64,000 nt of DNA from DAOUAM01 sp034433305 (GCA_034433305.1 DAOUAM010000089.1:1-64000); one strand, 5' to 3'; shown: positions 43,034 to 52,034, counted from the first letter of the stretch. The notes: generated by a model not told the origin, from the letters alone. Made by a program: numbers and translations.

Positions 43034-43747
43034 CTAAACATTTGCCCAGAACTCGGACTCTCTCAAAGCTCGTTCGGCGCTTGTAGTCAACTGGGACAGG
43101 GTCTTGCGATAGCGCTGCGCCAGGATGTCGGCCACCGAGGCATAGATGCGCATGCCTGTCTCGGGGTCCTCAGCGCACAGCGCAAGCAGGGAGGCGCGTG
43201 GCAACGCCAGCATTCTGGTGGGCGTCATGGCCCTGACTGAAGTGATCAGCGTTCCTATTCCCAGCATGGCGGCCAGCGGGAAGGACTCCCTGGGGCCGGC
43301 CACGCGCACCGTAATGTCTCCGATGGCGGAGTGGGCAACGATTTCCACCTTGCCGTCCAGGATGATGAAGACGTACCTGCCCATCTCGCCGGCACGGCCT
43401 ATCTCCTGGCCCTCGGGGACTCGCACCAGCCGGCCCAGGGATACCACCTGGTCTAGCTGCTCATCCGACAGGTCTCTGAGGATGTCCACCGACCGCACCA
43501 GGTGCCTGTCCAGGTCTGCCAGAGTGGCATTTGCGGCGGACGCTGGCAGGGGCCAGCCTGACTCGCTGGCCCAGATGCGGCGGTGTACCCAGTACGCGAA
43601 CAGGAAGACAAGCAGGAAACCCAGGTTAACAATGGCGGCGTAAGGCCCTATGCCGCCCCAGGTAGCCATTACCTGTGCCGTTGCCAGCAGGGCAACGCCT
43701 GCCGCCAGTACCCACTCTGCCAGTCCGAACCTTTTCCTCGTCCTCAT
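43034..43747 (-). CDS. Membrane-anchored cyclic-nucleotide-binding-domain protein (237 aa)
   Basis: Two hydrophobic segments at about residues 10-60 (LAEWVLAAGVALLATAQVM and IVNLGFLLVFLFAYWVH) precede a Crp-like cNMP-binding domain (about 85-200, with VPEGQEIGRAGEMGRYVFII and GPRESFPLAAMLGIGTLITS). No DNA-binding or catalytic domain follows. It lies 71 bases from the soluble cNMP-domain gene on the same strand. Both may sense a second messenger at the membrane. Confidence 0.7.
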   Translation of the reverse strand: MRTRKRFGLAEWVLAAGVALLATAQVMATWGGIGPYAAIVNLGFLLVFLFAYWVHRRIWASESGWPLPASAANATLADLDRHLVRSVDILRDLSDEQLDQVVSLGRLVRVPEGQEIGRAGEMGRYVFIILDGKVEIVAHSAIGDITVRVAGPRESFPLAAMLGIGTLITSVRAMTPTRMLALPRASLLALCAEDPETGMRIYASVADILAQRYRKTLSQLTTSAERALRESEFWANV

Positions 43748-44124
43748 CTGTCTGCCATTGGGAAGGCCCTGCTACCCGTGGCAAGCCGATGTCCTCAGGC
43801 GCCTGGCTAGCGTTCTCAGCCATGGGGCCGGCCTGCCGCGGGCTGCAGGCCCTTTCATTTCCTGGTGCCAGGGCGCCGGACTTCGCCGGCCCGCAAGGCA
43901 GACGTAGCCACTCACCCCAGGCTGGGATGCACATCCGCTCCGGCCAGCCGACGACGTGTGACGGGTTGCACACGTTCTGCCTCAAAGGGCCAGCAGGCCT
44001 TTGGCCCAGGGACAAGCCCTTGCCAGGCAGCGAGGAGGAATGCCAGGGCCTGCCTCTTCGACAGGCCCCAGGCAGATTACTGGCTTGCCGAAGGGAAGGG
44101 GGCGAGTAGGCCCGCCAGACACCG
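43748..44124. other. Intergenic gap with no gene found
   Basis: About 380 GC-rich bases between the membrane cNMP-domain gene and the universal stress gene on the same strand. Open frames on both strands are shadows of GC bias and lack ribosome binding sites. No RNA gene is recognised. Confidence 0.5.
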
Positions 44125-44577
44125 TCAGCCCACCACTGCCACTTCCTCGGGCTTGAACACCTTGACTTCAATGGGGGCCTTGCGCTGCACGTCCCTGGCT
44201 ATGCTGCCCTTGATGAGCCGGGCTATGCCCTTGCGGTCGTGGGTGTACATGGCAATCAGGTCCACGTTCTCGCGCCGGGCGACGTCCAGGATGCCCTGGG
44301 CCACCGAGTCTGCCAGCGTGACCTCGCAGCGGCGCTGGCCGGGAAAGTCGGCCATCTGCCCCGCGACACTCTGGAGATAGCTCATGGCTTTGGCCCGCTC
44401 CGCCTCTTCCATCTGGCTGCCCAGCAGGACCTGGTTACCTATAGTCTGGGTCCTGAAGGGCTTCAGAACGTGCAGCAGGACTACTTCCCCATCGGCGGCT
44501 ATGTCGTTGCGCACCAGGGAAAGCACCCCCTCGGCCTCTCGGGACCTGTCCAGTGGTATCAGGATCTTCCGGTACAT
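44125..44577 (-). CDS. Universal stress protein family (UspA-like)
   Basis: A 150-residue UspA-like protein, beginning MYRKILIPLDRSREAEGVLS with the family's first strand and Asp. AVSIA-type C-terminal motif GxxGx9GS for ATP is only partly kept (KGIARLIKGSIARDV), so ATP binding is uncertain. DLIAMYTHDR is typical. A promoter-like TTGACA/TAAGCT pair and a hairpin lie upstream. Confidence 0.85.
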   Translation of the reverse strand: MYRKILIPLDRSREAEGVLSLVRNDIAADGEVVLLHVLKPFRTQTIGNQVLLGSQMEEAERAKAMSYLQSVAGQMADFPGQRRCEVTLADSVAQGILDVARRENVDLIAMYTHDRKGIARLIKGSIARDVQRKAPIEVKVFKPEEVAVVG

Positions 44578-44623
44578 AGGCTCCCCTCCTTCAGACTGAT
44601 TTCCACCTCATTGAAAGACAGAA

Positions 44624-44653
44624 GCCGATGAAGCCGCACATGGCTTCATCGGC
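44624..44653 (-). promoter_or_regulatory. Leader hairpin upstream of the universal stress gene
   Basis: GCCGATGAAGCC and GGCTTCATCGGC pair perfectly over 12 bp around a 6-base loop, in the 5' leader between the promoter and the start codon. It may control transcript stability or act as a terminator/attenuator. There is no long T-run. Confidence 0.5.
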
Positions 44654-44780
44654 TCTTATCAGGCCTGAAAATCCCCCGCCAGACGGCGTCGCTCTGAAGG
44701 TCTGCTTTGTGCCGAGATAGTAACACCACCAGGAAAGCCCAGGTTACAGTTTGTCTATGTACCTATCCTTGACTGAGGCA

Positions 44781-44809
44781 AGCTTAGCCTTTGTTCACGT
44801 ATTTGTCAA
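44781..44809 (-). promoter_or_regulatory. Candidate promoter for the universal stress gene
   Basis: On the minus strand a perfect TTGACA (44804-44809) and TAAGCT (44781-44786) are 17 bases apart, about 200 bases upstream of the start. The leader includes the hairpin at 44624-44653. The rest of the 44578-45178 gap contains no gene. Confidence 0.45.
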
Positions 44810-45178
44810 CATTGTGCCATATATCACAACCCTTTCCGTAATCCGACGCCCGTTGCCTCGTAAGCAATAGTCCAAATGAAGGCCGTACCTGGCGGGTTGG
44901 GACTAGTCAATTCAGACAAGCCCAAGCTGGCTCGAAGCTGGCAGGAGCAGGGGCCAGTGTCAGGCTTGCCATTCCTGCCGTACAAGGGCTGATGGGAGGT
45001 GCGAGCCTGGGCCGGCACCTCACCCACGAGGTCGGAGCGCGGGGGAAGAGGGGACAATGCCCCGGCTGGTTGAGGCCGACAGGCCGGCGGACTGCGGCGG
45101 GCCTGTGAGGGGATAGACCAAGATTGCGTGGACTGCCAGGAAGTCCCCTCCAGGGGCACTGGAGGGGACTTGCGCTGC

Positions 45179-46093
45179 TTACTTCCCGCTGATGGTGGTG
45201 TGGGCAATCTGCTCGAAGTAGGTGGCAATGCCCGAGTGGTCCCAGTCGCCCTTGCCCTCGTTCATCAGGCCGCTGATGACCTGCTGTATGAGGGCGGTGA
45301 GGGGCAACGGCACGCCCAGGTCCTTGCCGGTCAGCAGGGCATTGTGAAGGTCCTTCTGGTGGAGCCGGATGCGGAAGCCGGGCTTGAAGTCGCCCTTGAT
45401 CATCATGGGGGCCTTGGCGTTCATGACGGCGCTGCCGGCCAGGCCGCCCTTGATGGCGTCGAAGACGGTGTTAGGGTCGAGGCCGGCCTTCTTGGCCAGC
45501 ACGAAGGCCTCGCCCACCGCCGCGATGTTCACGGCAACAATGATCTGGTTGGCCAGCTTGGTGGTGTTGCCCGCGCCATAAGGGCCGCAGAGCACGATGC
45601 TCTTGCCCATGGCCTGCAGGAGTGGCACGTAGCGGTCAAAGACCTCCTTCTTGCCACCTACCATGATGGCCAGGGTGCCGGCGATGGCACCAGGCTCACC
45701 GCCGCTCACCGGCGCATCCAGGAATTCCACTCCCTTGGCCTCGCAGGCCCTGGCTATCTTCTGCGATGACGCCGGGGCTATGGAACTCATGTCTATGACC
45801 GTGGAGCCTCTGGAAGCGCCCTCCAGCACGCCATTAGCCCCCAGGATGGCGGCCTCCGAGTCCGCCGAGTCGGGGACCATGGTGATGACTACCGGGTTGC
45901 GTTGCGCCACTTCCCTGGATGACGAGGCGGGCTTGGCGCCCTCCAGCACCATCTGCTCCACCGCGGCACCGTTGATGTCGTATACCGTGACCGTGTAGCC
46001 GGCCTTCATCAGGTTGCGTACCATGGGCTTGCCCATGATGCCCAGGCCGATGAAGCCCACGTTCTTTCCGGGCGCTGTGCGTTGTCCGACCAC
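45179..46093 (-). CDS. Beta-hydroxyacid dehydrogenase (3-hydroxyisobutyrate dehydrogenase-like)
   Basis: A 304-residue NAD(P)-dependent dehydrogenase of the HIBADH/tartronate semialdehyde reductase family. NVGFIGLGIMGKPMVRNLMK opens the Rossmann domain, DAPVSGGEPGAIAGTLAIMVGG is the substrate-binding block, and GAGNTTKLANQIIVA carries the catalytic Lys. The GTG at 46093 is preferred because AAGGAG lies 7 bases upstream and gives a normal length; ATG 46150 is the alternative. The exact substrate is unknown. Confidence 0.85.
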   Translation of the reverse strand: MVGQRTAPGKNVGFIGLGIMGKPMVRNLMKAGYTVTVYDINGAAVEQMVLEGAKPASSSREVAQRNPVVITMVPDSADSEAAILGANGVLEGASRGSTVIDMSSIAPASSQKIARACEAKGVEFLDAPVSGGEPGAIAGTLAIMVGGKKEVFDRYVPLLQAMGKSIVLCGPYGAGNTTKLANQIIVAVNIAAVGEAFVLAKKAGLDPNTVFDAIKGGLAGSAVMNAKAPMMIKGDFKPGFRIRLHQKDLHNALLTGKDLGVPLPLTALIQQVISGLMNEGKGDWDHSGIATYFEQIAHTTISGK

Positions 46094-46360
46094 TGCCTTC
46101 TCCTTTCCTGGCCCCGTGGGTGCCCTGGCCAGAAGCGCCCACGGGAGCACAACAAGCTCTGGTTACCGGGGACCACTGCTCATGTTGGCCTGGGCTGGAA
46201 GCAGGCCATGATGGCCCTGCCAGGCCGCGCGGGCCGGGTGTCCAGGGTAAGTTCCGGCGGGAAGGCCACTACCTCAGCCGCGAGGCCCTGGCACTACCCC
46301 CGGCCCAACGGAACACATTATTAGGTAACGGCAGGGTACGGTCAAGTGGCGCTACGGGCC

Positions 46361-46660
46361 TCAGGCCGTGCCGTTGGCAGAGGGCTGGCCGTCCTGGTAG
46401 CCCTTCAGGAAGGCCTGGATGGCACGGCTCACCAGGACGGAGCGCTCTGGCTTCTTGCCAGTGTGGCGGAACTCCTCGCTCTGGAGGTGGTCCAGGGCCA
46501 GGATGTCCTCTGGCTCCAGGTAGAAGGTGGCCTTGATGCGCTGGCGCTTGGGCGGCTGGCTGGCCTGCTGGGCGGCCTCTTCTATCTCCGGGATGCCCTC
46601 TTCGGTGCGGCGGAAGATGGTGCTCCTGGCGCGTAGTGTGCGCGGCTTGGGATCAGCCAT
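46361..46660 (-). CDS. Small ParA-linked protein, probable RHH-type partner (99 aa)
   Basis: The protein starts MADPKPRTLRARSTIFRRTE and ends with a helical domain (KATFYLEPEDILALDHLQSE, followed by SVLVSRAIQAFLKGYQ) that looks like a ribbon-helix-helix fold of DNA-binding partition partners. The start codon overlaps the parA stop by 8 bases. A longer frame upstream (from 46807) is a shadow of parA. It is the apparent adaptor in place of ParB. Confidence 0.65.
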   Translation of the reverse strand: MADPKPRTLRARSTIFRRTEEGIPEIEEAAQQASQPPKRQRIKATFYLEPEDILALDHLQSEEFRHTGKKPERSVLVSRAIQAFLKGYQDGQPSANGTA

Positions 46661-47408
46661 GGCAAAGCTCCTCAGCGAGTTGTCGGTAGGCCCTGGCGCC
46701 GGCGATGTCCGGGGCGTACTCCAGGATGGTCTGGCCCAGGGCCGTGGCCTCCCGGAAGCGTACACTCTCGCCGATGACGGTGCCAAAGACGTGGACGTGG
46801 CCGTCAAGCTCGGCCTGGGTCCGCTGGATGACCTCTCTGGAGTGGATGGTGCGCGTGGCCCGCGTTGGCAGGATGCCCAGCACGGTCAGCGCCGGGTTCA
46901 GCTCGGCCCGCATGTCCTCGATGGTCTGGAGCAGCAGGCTCACGCCAAGCATGGAGAAGAACTCGCAGGCCATGGGTATCAGGACTTTGTCCACGGCGGA
47001 CAGGGCGTTCACCGTCAGCAGTCCCAGGCTGGGCGGGCAGTCAATGAGGATGACCTGGTAGCGGTCCTCCACGGCCCGCAGCGCGTTCTTCAGCTTGTCC
47101 TCGCGCCGGTTCTTCAGGAACAGCTTGGCCTCCACCGCGGACAGCCGTATGTTGCTGGGGGCAAGGTCCAGATTGGGGCGGATGTTGTGGATGATGTCCG
47201 TGATCTGGGCATCGCCACTCAGGACGGCGGAGATTTCCAGGTCAATATCCTCGGCGGGTATGCCGAAGCCCTCGGCCAGGTGGCCCTGCGGGTCCATGTC
47301 CACCAGCAGGACTCGCTTGCCCATCTCCGACATGGCGTGCCCCAGGGTGATGGCGGTGGTGGTCTTGGCTACGCCACCCTTCTGGTTGGCAACCGCGATC
47401 TTCAGCAT
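46653..47408 (-). CDS. ParA-family partition ATPase
   Basis: A 251-residue ATPase with deviant Walker A (ANQKGGVAKTTTAITLG, residues 7-23), Walker A' DMDPQGHLAEGFG near 40, and DCPPSLGLLTVNAL near 118. It should form ATP-dependent dimers on DNA that move cargo by a diffusion-ratchet. The ATG at 47408 is the family-like start. It lacks a ParB with a CTPase domain next to it; a small RHH-like gene follows. This resembles plasmid-type or cargo-positioning systems rather than chromosomal parABS. Confidence 0.9.
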   Translation of the reverse strand: MLKIAVANQKGGVAKTTTAITLGHAMSEMGKRVLLVDMDPQGHLAEGFGIPAEDIDLEISAVLSGDAQITDIIHNIRPNLDLAPSNIRLSAVEAKLFLKNRREDKLKNALRAVEDRYQVILIDCPPSLGLLTVNALSAVDKVLIPMACEFFSMLGVSLLLQTIEDMRAELNPALTVLGILPTRATRTIHSREVIQRTQAELDGHVHVFGTVIGESVRFREATALGQTILEYAPDIAGARAYRQLAEELCHG

Positions 47409-47621
47409 TTTCCAGCACCTGAAACCTGCACTGCGCCCCAATGTAGCTATCTCCCCACGAACGGGTCAAGGCGTCTGGATGTCTTGATGTCTGGGATTTC
47501 GGGCGGCTGCACAGCCAGATGGCTGAACGTCTGGACGCCAGGACATCGGGGCGGCGCACAGGGATTGACGCAAGCCGGCGCCTCCAGCTAACATGACGGG
47601 TACGGCGGGAGGGCAGCGAGC

Positions 47622-47954
47622 ATGGAGGCGCCAGATGGCGACAGGGCCGTAAGGTGGCCGCGTGTCAGACAACTGCTGGAAGGCGTCATGGCCCGCTGGG
47701 AGAAGCGCGAGGGCCGCAAAGGGTTGCCGGGCATCCACGGCTACCGCTGGGAGACTCCCCAGGAACTGGCCAACGACGTCGCCATGGGCAAGAGGTTCAT
47801 CGAGCCTGGCGTCCCCGCCGAGCAGACGGCGCTCATCATATCCCTTCGCAAGGGGTTCGGGAGCATCCCGCGCATGCCCATGGGTGGCCCGTACCTCAAG
47901 CCTGAGGAGATAGACGAGATTGCCCGCTGGATTGACAGCGGGATGCCGGAGTAG
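47622..47954 (+). CDS. Cytochrome-c-like domain protein lacking a heme motif (110 aa)
   Basis: The ATG has GGGAGG 13 bases upstream. The C-terminal half (PRMPMGGPYLKPEEIDEIARWIDSGMPE in pieces) resembles the C-terminal part of planctomycete-type cytochrome c domains, where W-I-D-x-G-x-P follows the heme Met. The Met is present but there is no CxxCH, and no signal peptide. It may be a divergent or truncated relative. It is 32 bases upstream of the RraA-like gene on the same strand. Confidence 0.45.
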   Translation: MEAPDGDRAVRWPRVRQLLEGVMARWEKREGRKGLPGIHGYRWETPQELANDVAMGKRFIEPGVPAEQTALIISLRKGFGSIPRMPMGGPYLKPEEIDEIARWIDSGMPE

Positions 47955-47986
47955 TACTGGAAGAGACCATACTTTAGGAGGAGTCC

Positions 47987-48673
47987 ATGGGAGACCTGAC
48001 TCCCGAGCTTCTGGAGACGCTGCGCAACATCCCCACCTGCTCCATATCCAACGCCATCGAGACATTCAACATCAGGCCCCGTAACCAGGGCTTCACGTCC
48101 CCAAAGGTCAGGTGCATGTTCCCGCAACTGGGAGGTATGGTCGGCTATGCCGTGACCGCGGTCATTGCCGCCAACTTCCCGCCCAGCAGCCGCATGAACG
48201 TGTCCCGTGTGGACTGGGTGGACGAAATCCTCAAGGTGCCAGCGCCCCGGGTGCTGGTGATGAAGGACCTGGACTATCCCAACGTCATCGGCTCCTTCTG
48301 GGGCGAGGTGCAGAGCAACATCCACAAGGCGCTGGACTGCGTCGGCACTGTCACTGATGGCGGCGTGCGTGACCTGGACGAGATGCAGGCACTGGGCTTC
48401 CACGCCTTCGCCACTGAGGTGCTGGTGTCCCGCGCCTACGTACACCTGGTGGACATCGGCGTGCCGGTCACAGTAGGCGGCCTGACGGTCAAGCCTGGCG
48501 ACATCATTCTGGGGGACAAGCACGGCGTCATAAACGTCCCGAAGGAGATAGCCGCTGACCTGCCTGCAGCGGTGAAGAAGGTGGAGGAGCGGGAGCGCGA
48601 GATGATAGACCTGTGCCACTCCCCCAGCTTTACCCCTGAGAAGCTCAAGGCGCTGCTGAGGCAGAGGTACTGA
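47987..48673 (+). CDS. RraA-family protein (HMG/CHA aldolase-like)
   Basis: A 228-residue RraA-like protein. GTVTDGGVRDLDEMQALGFH near residue 125 is the conserved block with the metal/substrate Arg-Asp (GxxRD), and VKPGDIILGDKHGVINVPKE near 165 is the second. Such proteins are either RNase E regulators or 4-hydroxy-4-methyl-2-oxoglutarate/oxaloacetate aldolases. RraA needs RNase E, so aldolase or decarboxylase activity is more likely here. AGGAGG lies 6 bases upstream of the ATG. Confidence 0.85.
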   Translation: MGDLTPELLETLRNIPTCSISNAIETFNIRPRNQGFTSPKVRCMFPQLGGMVGYAVTAVIAANFPPSSRMNVSRVDWVDEILKVPAPRVLVMKDLDYPNVIGSFWGEVQSNIHKALDCVGTVTDGGVRDLDEMQALGFHAFATEVLVSRAYVHLVDIGVPVTVGGLTVKPGDIILGDKHGVINVPKEIAADLPAAVKKVEEREREMIDLCHSPSFTPEKLKALLRQRY

Positions 48674-48695
48674 GGCCCGGGGCAGGGGCCAACGG

Positions 48696-49643
48696 CTACT
48701 CCGGGGGCAGCACGCCCCTGTTTATCAGCGCGGCCAGGTAGCCGGCGCCGAAGCCGTTGTCTATGTTCACCACGCCCACTCCGGTGGCACAGCTATTGAG
48801 CATGGCCAGCAGCGCCGCCAGCCCGCCGAAGCTGGCGCCATAGCCCACGCTGGTGGGCACGGCAATGACAGGCACCTGCACCATGCCAGCGACCACCGAA
48901 GGCAGGGCGCCCTCCATGCCGGCCACGACCACTATGACCCGGGCACTGTGAAGGGCGGGCAAGTGGTCCAGCAGCCGGTGCAGCCCGGCCACTCCCACGT
49001 CAAAGACCCGCTGGACCTGGCAGTCCATAAGCTCGGCGGTGATGGCCGCTTCGCAGGCTATGGGCACGTCCGCCGTGCCGGCGCACAGGACGAGGACTCC
49101 GGGGATGCGGCGGACATTCTCGCGGCGGTCCACGGTTATGGCCCGCGCGGCCTGGTCGTAGGCAGCCTCTGGCACCCGGGCCTGGAGGGCGATGAAAGCC
49201 TCCTGGCTGGCCCTGGTGACCAGCAGCCGGTCCGAGTGCTGGAGCAGCGCGGCGGCTATGGCCGCGATCTGCTCCGGCGTCTTGCCCTGCCCGAAAATGA
49301 CCTCCGGGAAACCCTTGCGAATGGCCCGGTGATGGTCAACCTTGGCGAAGCCCATGTCCTGGTAGGGCAGGACCCTTAGCTGGGCAATGACATCATCCAC
49401 TGTCACGGAGCCATCTTTGAACTGGCGCAGCAGTGCCCTCAGGCGAGTCTCTTCGATGGTGGCCCTCCCGGGCCGGCGCGTCGCCGGAGGCGCTGGCCCC
49501 AGTGAGCGCCACGCCTCCTCCGGCTGGAAACGGCCCTTTCTGTCTTGAAGTATAAAGGCCTGTCGTAGCCAGAGTAAAGGCTGACTTTCTGCCAGCGACA
49601 GACGTGGTGCCTCGCCCCAAGGGCGGCTGGTCCCGGGCCACAT
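48696..49643 (-). CDS. larB: LarB, nickel-pincer cofactor carboxylase
   Basis: The core (about 250 residues) begins TIEETRLRALLRQFKDGSVT near 49455 and includes VDHHRAIRKGFPEVIFGQGK, GVLVLCAGTADVPIACEA and VAGMEGALPSVVAG, all typical of LarB, the AIR-carboxylase-like enzyme that carboxylates and hydrolyses NaAD. No canonical start codon lies just upstream of the core. ATG 49643 gives 315 residues with an atypical N-terminus. An ATC with GGAGG upstream, or loss of the N-terminus, are alternatives. larC and larE are not in the window. Confidence 0.75.
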   Translation of the reverse strand: MWPGTSRPWGEAPRLSLAESQPLLWLRQAFILQDRKGRFQPEEAWRSLGPAPPATRRPGRATIEETRLRALLRQFKDGSVTVDDVIAQLRVLPYQDMGFAKVDHHRAIRKGFPEVIFGQGKTPEQIAAIAAALLQHSDRLLVTRASQEAFIALQARVPEAAYDQAARAITVDRRENVRRIPGVLVLCAGTADVPIACEAAITAELMDCQVQRVFDVGVAGLHRLLDHLPALHSARVIVVVAGMEGALPSVVAGMVQVPVIAVPTSVGYGASFGGLAALLAMLNSCATGVGVVNIDNGFGAGYLAALINRGVLPPE

Positions 49644-50056
49644 GCTTGACAGCCCATTGTTGTGTGGTACACTGACGTTACCAGGCAGTCCATTTGCGCC
49701 TTTCAACTGTGCCGGCACTCCGGCGCGCGGCCCTGCAGCGCCGGTCCCCTTGCGCTCAAGCAGGACGCCAGCGGCCCTTGGGTCTCTTGCTCGTGAGGCG
49801 CGTATGCTGAACCTCAGGCCAGGCCCATCTACCACCTCCACACCTCGCCCGAGCAAGGCTGGCGAGCCTTCTTCAATGGAGCCTTCCACGCTTGTGCTAT
49901 GCTATCCCCTATCCATGTTATGCAGGCACAGGCCAGAGGGTATAATACTAGCGAGTCCTGGCGCGAAGTACAGGGTACCGCCTGCTCCAGTAAGGCTGGT
50001 GTGTCGGGCAGCCTGCACTTGTGGCGAAGAAAGTTGGCGAGTCTAAGGAGGATATC

Positions 50057-51226
50057 ATGAAGCTCACACTATCTGTGATCAAAGCGGACGTAGGGTCCAT
50101 AGGCGGGCACACCAAGCCTTCTGAGCGGATGCTGGAGGCGGTGCGGAAAGAGGTCGCCGACGCCATCAAGCGGGGGCTGCTCATTGATGGCTTCGTGTCC
50201 CACACCGGGGACGACATTGCCATCATGATGTCCCACACCAATGGTGAAGGGAACAAGGATGTCCACCAGTTCGCCTGGAACGCCTTCCTGAAGGCCACCG
50301 ACATTGCCCGCAGCTACGGCCTGTACGGGGCGGGGCAGGACCTGCTGGTGGATGCCCCTTCGGGCAACGTCCGCGGCGCAGGCCCGGCGGTGGCCGAGAT
50401 CGAGTTTGACCACACGCTTTCGGGCGCCAGGCCGGCCGAGTCCTTCATGCTGCTGGCCGCCGACAAGTGCGGCCCTGGCGCCTACAACCTGCCCCTGTTC
50501 CTGGGCTTCGCTGACCCCATGTACTGCGCCGGGCTGATGCTGCCCCAGATGATCAAGGGCTTCACCTTCCACATCATAGACATGGACAACACCAAGGGCG
50601 ACAGCATCATCCAGTTGAACGCGCCCGAGGACTACTACCACATCACCGCGCTGCTGCGGGACAACGAGCGCTTCGGCATAGACTCCATCTACTCCCGCAC
50701 GCACGGGATGAAGGCCGCCGCCGTCTCGGCCCAGCGGTTGCACTCCATCGCGGGCAAGTACACCGGCAAGGACGACCCGGTAGCCATTGTGCGCGACCAG
50801 GGCATCTTCCCGGCGCCGGAGGAGCTCATCTCGCCCTTCGCCAAGGCCCACTACGTGGGCGGCGATGCTCGCGGCTCCCATGTCATGCCCCTCATGCCCG
50901 TGCCCCTGAACACGCCGGTCACGGGCCTGTACTGTCTGCCCATTGTGTCCTGCATCGGCTTCTCTGTGAGCAAGCAGGGCAAGTTCTCCGACTCTTACAT
51001 AGACTTCTTCGCCAACCCTGCCTGGGACGAGGTGCGCCGGCGCGCCCAGGAGAAGGGCATCGAGATGCGCAGCCAGGGCTGGTCTGGCGCGGCAATGCTG
51101 CCTTACAGCGAGCTGGAGTACGGCGGCTTCCGCGAGACAGTCACCAACCTGGTGAACCGCTTCGCCTTCAGGGACGGCGCCAAGGCCGAGTCCAGGGTGG
51201 CGTCCGGACACGGCGACGCCGGCTAG
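50057..51226 (+). CDS. Fructose-1,6-bisphosphate aldolase/phosphatase (archaeal-type FBPA)
   Basis: The 389-residue enzyme is the bifunctional FBP aldolase/phosphatase of Archaea and deep bacterial lineages, which makes fructose-6-phosphate for gluconeogenesis. SVIKADVGSIGGHTKPS near residue 5 and HTGDDIAIMMSHTNGEGN near 50 carry metal and phosphate contacts, and VDAPSGNVRGAGPAVAE near 110 is conserved. ATG 50057 has AAGGAGG 5 bases upstream. It points to gluconeogenic growth or CO2 fixation. Confidence 0.95.
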   Translation: MKLTLSVIKADVGSIGGHTKPSERMLEAVRKEVADAIKRGLLIDGFVSHTGDDIAIMMSHTNGEGNKDVHQFAWNAFLKATDIARSYGLYGAGQDLLVDAPSGNVRGAGPAVAEIEFDHTLSGARPAESFMLLAADKCGPGAYNLPLFLGFADPMYCAGLMLPQMIKGFTFHIIDMDNTKGDSIIQLNAPEDYYHITALLRDNERFGIDSIYSRTHGMKAAAVSAQRLHSIAGKYTGKDDPVAIVRDQGIFPAPEELISPFAKAHYVGGDARGSHVMPLMPVPLNTPVTGLYCLPIVSCIGFSVSKQGKFSDSYIDFFANPAWDEVRRRAQEKGIEMRSQGWSGAAMLPYSELEYGGFRETVTNLVNRFAFRDGAKAESRVASGHGDAG

Positions 51227-51413
51227 GGGCGTCCGGCTGCCGGGCCGAGCAGTCTTCTTATCCGGGCCTGCGGCCCGCCTGGTCTCTGTCGTCGAGGCCG
51301 GCGGGCCGCAGGCTGTCAGGGCGTCGCCCAGGCCAGCGCCGCCGCTGCTATGCGCCGCTTGCCCCGTCCATCCACCCAGCCAGGCTGCGTCGCGCTCAGG
51401 AGATGCAAGAGCC

Positions 51414-52034
51414 TTGAACGCACAGAAGCTGCTGATAGCCACCAGGAACAGGGGCAAGCTCCGGGAGCTGAAGTCCCTCCTGGCAGGAGTCCCTTTCACC
51501 CTGGTTTCCCTGGACGACGTGGGAGTGGCCGAGGAGGTGGCCGAAACAGGCGCGACCCTGGAGGAGAACGCCGTTCTGAAGGCCACCACCTACGCCCGCC
51601 TCAGCGGCCTGCCAACACTGGCCGACGACTCGGGGCTGGAGGTGGACGCCCTGGGAGGCGAGCCGGGGCCTCTTTCCTCGCGCTACGCAGGAGAGGGAGC
51701 CACCGATGCCCAGCGAATTGCTTTCCTGCTCAAAAAGCTGGAAAATATTCCTGAGGAGTCGTGGACTGCCCGGTTCCGCTGCGTCATAGCCATAGCCTGG
51801 CCCTCGGAGCCGGTGGAGCTTTACACAGGGGAGTGCCACGGCAGGATCACGCGGCACCCCAGAGGGACCAACGGGTTCGGCTACGACCCCGTATTCTTGC
51901 TGCCGATTCATGGCAGGACAATGGCAGAACTCTCCAGCGAGGAGAAGGACCGCATTAGCCACCGTGGAGCAGCGGCCCGCAAGGCTGCCGCCGCGCTCCA
52001 GCAGCGCGCAGCCAGGCAGGGCAAGCGCCCTTAA
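51414..52034 (+). CDS. rdgB: XTP/dITP diphosphatase
   Basis: A 206-residue Ham1/RdgB pyrophosphatase that removes ITP and XTP from nucleotide pools. LLIATRNRGKLRELKSLLAG is the opening block, TLADDSGLEVDALGGEPG carries the metal ligands, and PRGTNGFGYDPVFLLP is the nucleobase-contact motif. The start is TTG with AGGAGA 10 bases upstream. Confidence 0.95.
   Translation: MNAQKLLIATRNRGKLRELKSLLAGVPFTLVSLDDVGVAEEVAETGATLEENAVLKATTYARLSGLPTLADDSGLEVDALGGEPGPLSSRYAGEGATDAQRIAFLLKKLENIPEESWTARFRCVIAIAWPSEPVELYTGECHGRITRHPRGTNGFGYDPVFLLPIHGRTMAELSSEEKDRISHRGAAARKAAAALQQRAARQGKRP

Noticed and set aside
46361..46807. A 148-codon version of the parA-linked small protein
   Set aside because: The first 49 residues overlap parA in another frame and are Ser/Pro/Arg-rich; the internal ATG at 46660 gives a family-like start.
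47466..47570. GTCTGGATGTC/GACGCCAGGACATC words upstream of parA as parS or origin sites
   Set aside because: They do not match the parS consensus or DnaA boxes and look like a decayed dispersed repeat.
50069..51589. A 506-codon open frame opposite the FBP aldolase/phosphatase
   Set aside because: FBPA motifs are intact on the plus strand and the other frame has no domain or RBS.
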